From contig CP136064.1 in assembly GCA_032622095.1 (NCBI GenBank), forward strand, positions 246,791,827 through 246,855,826: a stretch of 64,000 nucleotides of DNA, written 5' to 3'. Both the position numbers and the translations under genes were made by a program. Shown one piece after another: positions 55,665-64,000 of the stretch (its first letter is position 1; every line of letters begins with the position of its first letter). The DNA is from Siphonodentalium dalli (taxonomy: Eukaryota > Mollusca > Scaphopoda > Gadilida > Siphonodentaliidae). The notes beneath the pieces are model-generated. The model was not told the DNA's origin. It did not search any database and saw only the letters and a program-made list of their open reading frames with translations.

Positions 55665-55861
55665 CCCTTCTATACTAAATGGATTCTCCGATTCAATTAT
55701 AAAAGTATATAATTGAATGGTCCATTATTCATCTGGAGGGATGTTCAGGAAATATAAGCAGACGTTAGACAATAGAAAGTGCAGAAGGATTCATATTCAT
55801 TTATGGAAAAGTTCAGATAATAAGTTCAACTCATTTGTTGAAATTATTATCTGTAAATTTC
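55665..55861. mobile_element. Family E MITE, joined to its neighbours
   Basis: The left end CCCTTCTATACTAAATGG begins directly after TTAA 55661-55664, which also ends the preceding element. AATGGTCCATTATTCATC and AGATAATAAGTTCAAC identify the family. The right end is decayed and runs into the next family B copy. Confidence 0.75.
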
Positions 55862-55865
55862 TTAT

Positions 55866-56156
55866 CCCTTTCATGACGGGAGCCACGCTGCTGCAGCATT
55901 AAAGATCATGTGCCAGTGAATTCTCTTATGTGTGCAAGTCTTCATATAGGGAGCCTCACATATATAAGAGAATGCACTGGCTTACAGGGTCAAGATCAAT
56001 ATTGTTAAAGAATGCACTGGCTTGCAAGGTAAATTTTGTTAGGCCAATTTATTCTCTTATATATGCGAGGCTCCCTACGGGAGACAAGCATTTATAAGAG
56101 AATGCATTGGCACAGGGTTTTCGCAAAAAATTCAGAAAGCTCCACTCATGGAATGG
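55866..56156. mobile_element. Family B MITE
   Basis: The left end CCTTTCATGACGGGAGCC follows TTAT (decayed TTAA). The right end GCTCCACTCATGGAATGG is followed by TTAA at 56157-56160. Two core palindromes; the spacer AATGCACTGGCTTGCAAGG is partly duplicated. Confidence 0.8.
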
Positions 56157-56184
56157 TTAAGAGATAATTTGTCATCAATAAGTA

Positions 56185-56476
56185 GAGTAATGCTCTAAGT
56201 TATCAACTTCTTAACCACAGCAGAATTATGGGTAACTTTTCAGGATTTAGTTGGAAATATGGCTTGTTGCCATTCATCGGAAAGCTCTCCCCAGGGCAAG
56301 TTTATAAGTTTTGTAACCTGTGCCCCGATCCCTATGTATATTTTCGAGATACATTAAAATATGTTTAAAGTAAAAGCTTTCCGATGAATGGCAAAAAGCC
56401 ATATTTCCGACTAAATCCTGAAAAGTTACCCATAATTCTGCTGTGGTTAAGAAGTTGATTACTTAGAGCATTACTG
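56185..56476. mobile_element. Family C MITE with an enlarged loop
   Basis: Ends GAGTAATGCTC and GAGCATTACTG, TA on both sides, arms complete. The loop, normally a few bases, is about 80 bp here (56290-56370) and unlike other copies. Confidence 0.85.
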
Positions 56477-56727
56477 TATTTAGTAAAGAGATGGTAAGTG
56501 TGTTCAAACCAAACGGCATTACTGAAAAATGTTAGTTATGATAGGAATTAGCTATATTTCTTCTCCATTATAACGTGATATCTGTGTATGCATCTTTCAT
56601 TCCATAGTGTAGATATATTTATGTGTAAATATATGCATTATAATATAGGCGATCTATGGCTTTTATATAGAGTAAAAATATCCTAAACTCATGTCTTGTT
56701 TCTTTTTCTTGTCAACAACAGCGTCAT

Positions 56728-57945
56728 CAAGTCTTAAAATAGTGTATCTGTGATTTGCAGAATGATGTCCCCCGAGGGTTAATTCAGTGACGTTATCACG
56801 GATGGTGGGCTAATTATACCCCCACTTTCGAAGAAAATGGGGGGTATACTGGATTGACTGCGTCTGTCCGTCACACTTTCTCCCTCCGTCCGTCCGTCCT
56901 TCCGTCTAGCCGTCCGTCCGACCGACCGACCTCATAACTCAAACAACTATGAACCAATTTCAATAAATTTTTGTATGCAATCTCCTGAGGACTGCCTCTC
57001 CGCATGATGCTAATTGCGTTTCGGTCCGACTTTTATTTTTAAAGTTACACCTCATTTTCGACTTAGAAAATTTCTCACTTTTTCGGTTTCCGGATGATAT
57101 CTCAAGTTTGGATCCTTTAATTGCAAATACCGTTTTGTTGTAGATCAGTCATATCAAGATACAGGTTGAGTTCGAATTTGAGTTTGATCCAATGATTTTT
57201 TCTAGAGTAATGGACTTTTTCGACTTAGAAAATTCAATTTTCTTCTTCTTTTTTTTTGTTTCCAGATGATAACTAAAGTTTGGACTGTTCAATTGAAAAT
57301 TACGTTTTTGTGTGAGTCAATGATATCAAAATACAGGTCAAGTTCGAATTTGAGTTTGATCCGATGATTTTTCTCAGAGTTATGGGCTTTTCGACTTAGA
57401 AAATTCAATTGTGGTTGTTTTTTCTTTGGTTTCCGGATGATAACTCAGTTTGGATTGTTTAATTGGAAATTCTGTTTTTTTGTGGGTCGTTCATATCAAA
57501 ATACAGGTCAAGTTCGAATTTGAGTTTGATCCAATGATTTTTCCCAAAGTTATGGGCCTTTAGAAATTTTTTATTATAATTTTCTGTTTTTCTGTATGAG
57601 GGTACCTTCATGGTGTAATCAACTCCTCCTACAGTTTTGATCGTAGATATTTGAAACTTTCTTTTTTTGGATGCTATCACACTCGACAAAAGCCATCTTA
57701 GATGTTAAGGTTGCGTTTCATTTTCTACCCTTTTTTGGGTTTCTGCAATCATTCGAACAAATATGAACCAATATCAAAATTATTAATCCAAATTTTTCTT
57801 TAAAGTTAAAAATCTTTTTTGTTGGGTTTATGGATAATGCGGGTTGAATTTGCCACGGTGGGGGTATGCTAGCACTCGAGTGGACACCTCTTGTTTCACC
57901 AAATTCTCCCTCTGGGAACCTCATTCTGTTTAGGCCTCGACTGAT
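56728..57945. mobile_element. Family A2 copy interrupted by a pearl-like element
   Basis: The left part (56728-56812) ends in GGTGGGCTA. The right part resumes at 57897 with CACCAAATTCTCCCTCTGGG, exactly the next bases of the hairpin. The insert is pearl-like element 5. Confidence 0.8.
56813..57896. mobile_element. Pearl-like element 5, nested in an A2 MITE
   Basis: 5' hairpin ATACCCCCAC...TGGGGGGTAT, then GTCCGTCC/GACCGACC tracts. Core repeats with AGTTCGAATTTGAGTTTGAT at about 57171, 57343 and 57513 (period 170-172 bp). The 3' end has the palindrome CACTCGAGTG and then GACACCTCTTG. A piece near 57598 resembles the core of elements 2 and 6. Confidence 0.8.
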
Positions 57946-57997
57946 ACTGTGTGATTAAAATGTAGGGGCAGGCGACTGTATATGAGGTCTATGTAAC

Positions 57998-58603
57998 CCG
58001 GGTACATGCTGCCACTTGCCAAATTTGCCAATGGCAAAAATAATTCACATTTGGCAAAACATATTTTCATTTGGCAAAAGTTTTGGCAAGTATCTTATTA
58101 ATTCCTCAATAAAGTTGAAAAATATCGGTCAATCAATACCATTCATTTTTAGAAGACTACAATATAATTATATTAGTGGTGTTTTATATGGTTTCGGGAA
58201 AGTTAGCACCTCCATTAAGATGCAGTTAGACTGATAGCATTAGTACCGATGGGTGGAGGGATTACCCGTATTTAGCATGATGGTGGTGTTTATATAGCTA
58301 ATCCTCTTGTGATGTGCCCTTCTGATGAAGCAACCCTTCTACCATTTTACTGTTCAGTGATTTGTTTATTGTTGTATGATAAACCACAATAGAGATGCCA
58401 GTATAATTATTAACAAACTGCTTTCCTATCGATAACAAATGTCGATCAAACCGCGAGTGTTGAAACATGACATCCAATCAATGTTGCAGAAAATGATACA
58501 ATCGGGGGATAACATTTGGCAAATTCTAAAAGAATTTGACAAAAAATATTTTCATTTGACAAATAATTTGGCAAAAGTAAAAAAAATTCCAGCGCGGACC
58601 CTG
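57998..58603. mobile_element. hAT-like element with perfect 8-bp TSD, second family
   Basis: TATGTAAC occurs at 57990-57997 and 58604-58611. The right end, read inward, is CAGGGTCCGCGCTGGAATT and the left end CCGGGTACATGCTGCCACTT, an imperfect terminal inverted repeat of the CAGGG-type common in hAT elements. Subterminal ATTTGGCAAAA/TTTTGCCAAAT motifs recur near both ends. The 606-bp interior has only short frames (58016-58234, 58439-58663), so it is non-autonomous. Confidence 0.8.
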
Positions 58604-58611
58604 TATGTAAC

Positions 58612-59006
58612 TGTTACCAAAAATGATATGCAAAATGAAAAGAGCGTATATTGCCACCGTTGACCAACCTCCGTGACATGTGACCCAACAGCAACTCAGT
58701 AGTATAATCCGTCAATCTAACTCCCGAGGTCGGCAATGATAATAATATCAAAGAATCATGCCATAGCGTACAATGAGAGGACTTTGATACATGCACATAC
58801 ACAGGCATACTTCATGTGTGCAATGCTTGAGTATAGGGCAGTTCCATTACATAAATGACAAAAATCCCGCGTTTAGGGCTATGTCCTGAGAAAGTTTAGC
58901 TTAGTTTGTATTTGGACATATCGGATATCACATGTGGGTGGAATGAGTATTAACCTGGGAGTCACTGAATTAATAGAGTTATTCCTCTTATTGGCCAGAA
59001 GACTTA
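58612..59006. other. Unique stretch, nothing recognised
   Basis: No supported gene. A 64-codon minus frame (58614-58808) is not convincing. Confidence 0.5.
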
Positions 59007-59219
59007 CAGTAATGCCCTAAGTAATCGACTCTTTAACCACAGCAGAATTATGGGTAACTTTTCAGGATTTAGTCGGAAATATGGCTTGTTGCCATTCATA
59101 GGAAAGCTCTCACTGAGAGCTTTCCGATGAATGGCAACAAGCCATATTTCCGACTAAATCCTGAAAAGTTACCCATAATTCTGCTGTGGTTAAAGAGTCG
59201 ATTATTTAGAGCATTACTG
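59007..59219. mobile_element. Tc1/mariner-like palindromic MITE (family C)
   Basis: Full palindrome. Ends CAGTAATGCCC and GAGCATTACTG, TA on both sides, turn GAAAGCTCTCACTGAGAGC. Among the best-preserved copies. Confidence 0.92.
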
Positions 59220-59319
59220 TACACTGTAATTCTGACAGGTCGAAAATTTCAGACAATTGGGGATATAATAACCTCTGAATCAATACAAATAACAGGTAAA
59301 TTATTGGTTGAGCGTGCCC

Positions 59320-59761
59320 CAAGCCCTGAAATAGTGTGTCTGACATTTGCAGAATGAGGTCCCCATAGGGTGAATTTAGTGAAGCTATCCCGCACTGTGG
59401 GCTTGCATCACCAAATTCACCCTCTGGGGACCTCGTTCTGCTGAGGCCTCATCTCCTGGGAAGTATCCATATTCTCAAACTAATATTGTTTTTAGTAACT
59501 TCCCTTCTGTTCAGTTTCTATATCCCCTGATTTGCAGAAGATTAAATGCATAATCGAGGTAACTAATGGGTGAACATATCAAACTTCAACCGGGGAACTT
59601 CAATCTGATCCTATGTCTCCCGTAGCAGTTGAGGCTTAAGCAGAATGAGGTTTCCAGAGGGTGAATTTCGTGATGCTAGCCCACCATGCAGTGTAGCGAC
59701 ACTAAATTCACCCTCTAGGGTCCTCATTCTGCAAATATCAGATGAACAATTTCCAGGCTTG
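59320..59761. mobile_element. hAT-type MITE, long variant (family A2)
   Basis: Complete: left end CAAGCCCTGAAATAGTGTG, two hairpins (59351-59445, 59638-59735), spacer with CAGTTTCTATATCCCCTGA, right end ACAATTTCCAGGCTTG. No matching flanking octamers. Confidence 0.8.
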
Positions 59762-60327
59762 ATTTTAATTATCCTTCTTCATTGTCACGTTGCAGATGCC
59801 TGACAATCTGAAAATGATGATTAAATTTTTTTGGAATTGGTCTCCCAATATGAAGTATCTGATATCAAGTTGTAGTGCAAAAGTTCATGTATTAAAATAA
59901 ACTAAACAGACATGAGGAATAATAAGGTATGGGGACTCCAGATGCAGGGACGTTCAATGTTTGAGAATACGTAAACATTTCTTGGGGGAATTTCTTCAAC
60001 CTCACTAACAACATGTGCCTAAAATGAAGTATACATTTGTAAATTGACTATTTTGTTGTTGAGTCGTTTCCGGCCAAAGGTCGGGTAGGATGTTCGGACT
60101 GCCGTGTGCACGTTTCTTCACCCTTTCTTGGTTTTTTGATGAAAATCAATCTTTGTGTTTGGAGGCAAGGCGGCGGAAGCCTGGTGGAGGAGTCTGGTGC
60201 TGTTGAAGTTTAAACAAACATATTTCTTTCTAAAAGGTGGTAAGTGTTTTCTCCTGTTTTGACTATCGGTTCCTTAGCCCTTTTTCTAGCCGAGTCTCAA
60301 AACTAAATATCTTCTCTGGATCACATA
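59762..60327. other. Unique stretch upstream of the 36-bp array
   Basis: From about 60060 base composition becomes more GC-rich (GGCAAGGCGGCGGAAGCC). This may belong to the same unit as the array and the following region. No gene recognised. Confidence 0.4.
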
Positions 60328-61119
60328 GGTGGAGCTCCATGGTCCAGTGGTTAGCATGTCGTAGGTGGAGCTCCATGGTCTAGTGGTTAGCATGTCATAG
60401 GTGGAGCTCCATGGTCCAGTGGTTAGCATGTCATAGGTGGAGCTCCATGGTCTAGTGGTTAGCATGTCATAGGTGGAGCTCCATGGTCCAGTGGTTAGCA
60501 TGTCATAGGTGGAGCTCCATGGTCCAGTGGTTAGCATGTCGTAGGTGGAGCTCCATGGTCCAGTGGTTAGCATGTCGTAGGTGGAGCTCCATGGTCCAGT
60601 GGTTAGCATGTCGTAGGTGGAGCTCCATGGTCCAGTTGTTACCATGTCATAGGTGGAGCTCCATGGTCCAGTGGTTAGCATGTCGTAGGTGTAGCTCCAT
60701 GGTCCAGTGGTTAGCATGTCGTAGATGTAGCTCCATGGTCCAGTGGTTGGCATGTCGTAGGTGGAGCTCCATGGTCCAGTGGTTAGCATGTCGTAGGTGG
60801 AGCTCCATGGTCCAGTGGTTAGCATGTCGTAGGTGGAGCTCCATGGTCCAGTGGTTAGCATGTCATAGGTGGAGCTCCATGGTCCAGTGGTTAGCATGTC
60901 GTAGGTGGAGCTCCGTGGTCCAGTGGTTAGCATGTCGTAGGTGGAGCTCCATGGTCCAGTGGTTAGCATGTCGTAGGTGGAGCTCCATGGTCCAGTGGTT
61001 AGCATGTCGTAGGTGGAGCTCCATGGTCCAGTGGTTAGCATGTCATAGGTGGAGCTCCATGGTCCAGTGGTTAGCATGTCGTAGGTGGAGCTCCATGGTC
61101 CAGTGGTTAGCATGTTGGA
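60328..61119. repeat. 36-bp tandem array, about 22 units, with tRNA A-box-like motif
   Basis: Each unit is GGTGGAGCTCCATGGTCCAG plus TGGTTAGCATGTCGTA. TGGTCCAGTGG fits the tRNA A-box pattern, and GGTCYAGTGGTTAG is like the D-arm region of tRNA-Glu genes. No B-box is seen in the unit. Since 36 is divisible by three, frames on both strands stay open (298 codons minus, 231 plus); these are artefacts. Confidence 0.95.
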
Positions 61120-62240
61120 ATTGTCAACACATTGATATGACAGTGAACTATTGTGAGTTTCACCCAACACTGGCTTGATCAATGTGTGATTGTTGGATCA
61201 TATGTTGTTCAAATATTGCGCCAAGTGGCCGTACTTTCACTGCTTGACACCACTGATGTGTTATAAGAGTACTCAGTTCGGGTGTCAATAGATCTTGTCA
61301 GCTTGTTAACCTTGATATAAGCTCGAATTCGTTGCAACTGGGATTGACGTTATGATAAGTCGGACCTCCAGAGAGCTCGGATCGCCTCCGCTCAGGGTGA
61401 ACACGCCACCGCTAATCCCAATTAGTGTCACCACCATGCTGGACTCCATGTATGTCACGCCTTGTATGAGCTGGCCACTCCACGCTCATAAAGGTGGATA
61501 CCATTGATTCTGGACTTCCAGTCCGGCCCGGCACAGCCCTTTTCAGGGCTCTCTACTGGGAGTGGACTGGAAAATACCAGATCAGCCTGGAAGCCTCGCC
61601 AAAGAAAAAAGGAAGAAAACACCATCAATGAAAAAAAGAAATGCCGAGAGGCAAGAGACTAGCTGCATGAAAAGAGAAAAAGTCGACGGAAACTTCACCA
61701 GTTGACTCCTCCCACGCAGCTGAGATCCTGACCCAGTCTGTTCAGGTGATGGAACCACCACCACGACCAGGCGAGGACACCAAAGAAGACGAAGATGAGG
61801 ACCCCTCTGACTTCGTCCTGAAGACCCCGGAATACACCGAGCCGGAGCCTTCTCCCTCAACCCAAGCAGAGGCTGCCACCGATCTCATGTGGGAGAGATT
61901 GTTTGAACACCGATCTCATGTGGGAGAGACATGTTTGAACAAAGAAGAGAAGGAAGGAAGACAAGAACGGCAAAAAGAAAAAGAAAAAAGTTAGAGTCCC
62001 ACTCCACCTGACCCACTGCCTATACAGACATGGATGGTAAAGAAAAAGGAAAATTCAAGAGAGATCCTCGGATAAGCTCAATATTTTCTAGAAAAATTTA
62101 AGAGAGATCCTCGGATAAGCTCAATACCGTCCTTGTGACCACTCTTCGGGCGGGCACTAAATTCTTTCACTAACTGGGATTGCTTCCTCAGTGGAGGATG
62201 GGAGTGACAATGGTGTCATGTTCCCGATGACCGAAGTTAA
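61120..62240 (+). mobile_element. Possible 5' part of a LINE, with a short charged frame
   Basis: GC-richer, non-palindromic segment downstream of the 36-bp array. The 82-codon frame 61746-61994 begins MEPPPRPGEDTKEDEDEDPS and ends in a Glu/Lys-rich stretch. Pro/acid-rich then basic composition is common in ORF1 regions of LINEs, but no CCHC knuckle or RNA-binding fold is visible. Two 5'-type duplications occur inside (CCGATCTCATGTGGGAGAGA; AGAGAGATCCTCGGATAAGC). No reverse-transcriptase domain follows; if a LINE, it is broken. Confidence 0.35.
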
Positions 62241-62299
62241 TAATTGATGTAAACTGCATTGAAACTAATTCTCTGTATAATGCATTATATAAATGGATC

Positions 62300-62760
62300 A
62301 ATTATTATAGAAACGGGCTCTGTCCATCCGTTCGTCGGTCACACTTTTGAGTACCTTCATGGTGTAATCATCTCCTCCTACAGATTTCATCCCAGAGATT
62401 TGAAACTTAAGAATATTGTTGCCCGTATATTAAAGATGTGCAACATGTATATAGATGATGGAAATAAAAAAAATTTGACAAGAGTTATTAACCCTTTATA
62501 ATTTTCTATATGAGGGTACCTTCATGGTGTTATCAACTCCTCCAACAGTTTTGATCGTAGATATTTGAAACTTCAGAGTATTGTTAACCACATATTGGAG
62601 ATGTGCAACATATGTATATAGATGACGGAATTTTTAATTTTTTTTACCGAGTTATTAACCCTTTTATTAACCCTTTTCAACATTTTTTTTAATATCTTTA
62701 ACAAAGCGGCATCGACTTCCCACATTGTCAGGGACACTGTGGTCGGCTGACCTTTTATTA
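62300..62760. mobile_element. Pearl-like element 6, related to element 2
   Basis: ATAGAAACGGGCTCTGTCCATCC-like start, two core repeats with GTACCTTCATGGTGT (62350 and 62516), and the end AAAGCGGCATCGACTTCCCA, CACTGTGGTCGGCTGACC shared with 34684-35210. The left hairpin seen in element 2 is missing. Confidence 0.7.
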
Positions 62761-62771
62761 TTATAAAGTTA

Positions 62772-62881
62772 TTATACAATGTTGTGTACAGTATGTGTTT
62801 TTCTTGTATGAGTCCAGGTTGACTTTTCACCACAACCTGGATGAGTACAAGAAAACGCATACTGTGCACAACATTGTATAA
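62772..62881. repeat. Hairpin, 48-bp arms
   Basis: TTATACAATGTTGTG...GTCCAGGTT pairs with AACCTGGATGAG...CAACATTGTATAA, with a few mismatches and a loop of about 14 bases. Confidence 0.88.
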
Positions 62882-62948
62882 TGAAATTTTTATTATCCAT
62901 CGGTATGTTTATCCAAATGATGTCTCCTGAGTTCCGATTATTTTTATA

Positions 62949-63013
62949 AAAGTCATATTGGACTCAATTCGAGTCTGAGTCATATATGACTTTCGGGAGT
63001 CCAATATGACTTT
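62949..63013. repeat. Hairpin, 16-bp arms
   Basis: AAAGTCATATTGGACT pairs with AGTCCAATATGACTTT. The loop itself contains AGTCATATATGACTTT, so the motif occurs more than once. Confidence 0.85.
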
Positions 63014-64000
63014 CATAATTTTTTAGTATCTTGTAGGACAGCATCTCTAGTCTAGGAATTGTCTTAAGAACCAACTTTTTGACCGACGTAGAGCCGAAAA
63101 TTCAAGATGGCGTTGAAAATGGCCGCCGGTTTGACGGTGACACACCTAATAGATTTGCTTCTCGATTTGTTATGGTAAACGTAACGAATTCCACAACATT
63201 ATCTAATAATGGTGTTTATAGAATAACAACCATGACTTTTAGTTGAAAAATGGCCACAATTATTCAAGATGGATGCCAAAATGGCGGCCAAAACAGAAAT
63301 TGGGTTTTTTTCCTTATTTTTTTATTAAATACTTTACAATTTTCGAGATAATATAAGATATCGACTATGTGTTCATTATTCGATGGGAAAACTTCTGTGG
63401 AAGAGTTATGAACATTAAAGGTGAAGTAGTATTGTTCATTCTGGTAGAAATGTGATGTAGAATATGTGCTATATAAAATTAATGAAATTATTCTCAGACT
63501 GTGTTTCATTCTGTAAATGCTTAATAACCAACCGTGAATGACACTGATGTCATCAATTCTATTTGCGACACTACTATATGGTTGGATCAATTGAATACAA
63601 ATTTGAATGTAGAGATGTTTACAAATAAAAATCAATTTAGTAGTGGTTTTACCACGAAATTAGGAAACACTAAATGACAGACCCCACACTCATCAAACTC
63701 AATTTGGTTCTCAAAACAGGAACATATGGAAGGTATTCTGCAACACATCTTCATCATCTGGCCTCGTATTCAAATTAACATTACTTAAATTCAGTGTTTT
63801 ATGTCCAATTATACACAAAAAGATTGAAGCGTATACTCGATAGTACATTTGAGTTCGGAATAAGAAATAATATTATTTCCTTGTATCATATAGTGTCCTC
63901 AATTATTCCAGCAACAGAACATGAAACAATCATGCGAATAGCCCAGGATTCAATAATATATGCATTAATAGTGGAATGTATTGCATATATATGCATATGT
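63014..64000. other. Window end, no gene recognised
   Basis: AAGATGG(C/A)...ATGGC(C/G)GCC motifs occur near 63103 and 63270. A 123-codon minus frame (63264-63635) starts in AT-rich DNA and ends in this motif; it has no recognisable domain. Confidence 0.4.

Noticed and set aside
59312-59769. 8-bp target duplication for the 59.3-kb A2 copy
   Set aside because: The flanking octamers GCGTGCCC and ATTTTAAT do not match, so none is claimed.
60328-61119. Cluster of tRNA genes
   Set aside because: The 36-bp unit has only an A-box/D-arm-like piece; no anticodon arm, T-arm, B-box or acceptor pairing.
60286-61182. 298-codon minus-strand and 231-codon plus-strand repetitive open frames
   Set aside because: The 36-bp repeat length is divisible by three and lacks stops in several frames, so long frames appear on both strands. 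No signal, domain or splice context.
63264-63635. 123-codon minus-strand frame
   Set aside because: AT-rich composition and no recognisable domain; the start is arbitrary.

Overview
This is a metazoan (eukaryotic) window. It has GT-AG introns, widely spaced short exons in AT-rich DNA, and many non-autonomous transposons. Several elements have a 5' hairpin, GTCCGTCC runs and about 160-170 bp core repeats, like the pearl/Helentron-type repeats known from bivalves. With the exon-intron structure this suggests a lophotrochozoan, most likely a bivalve mollusc; the species cannot be determined from the sequence.

One real gene was recognised: the 3' three-quarters of a hyccin (FAM126/HYCC) gene on the + strand. 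Seven exons lie at 31894-31974, 35963-36081, 37757-37852, 39454-39618, 44244-44331, 46348-46507 and 49145-49587. They join without a frame break into 383 codons plus a TAG stop. Hyccin is the regulatory partner of TTC7 and EFR3 in the plasma-membrane PI4KA complex. The first about 110 residues expected of the family were not found; those exons are upstream of the window or were missed in the 31 kb on the left.

The rest is a dense mobile-element landscape. Families recognised: (A) hAT-type MITEs built of two consecutive hairpins, with perfect 8-bp target duplications at three loci; (A2) a longer relative with spacer; (B) TTAA-flanked, piggyBac-like MITEs whose core palindrome recurs inside four different outer termini; (E) a second TTAA family; (C) Tc1/mariner-like, nearly perfect palindromes flanked by TA; (pearl-like) six elements of 0.5-1.2 kb; a separate 606-bp hAT-like element with a perfect 8-bp TSD at 57998-58603; and smaller hairpins. 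There is one degraded LINE reverse-transcriptase 3' end (1364-1741, minus) and a possible LINE 5' end (60.3-62.2 kb) preceded by 22 copies of a 36-bp repeat with a tRNA A-box-like motif.

Layout: 0-31.8 kb is intergenic or 5' intronic DNA full of MITEs, duplications and minisatellites. 31.9-49.6 kb is the hyccin gene, with 16.5 kb of repeat-filled introns. 49.6-64 kb is downstream DNA with further MITEs, pearl-like elements and tandem arrays. No rRNA, intact tRNA, CRISPR array or prokaryotic-type operon was seen. Long open frames over the 30-bp and 36-bp arrays are artefacts of repeat lengths divisible by three.
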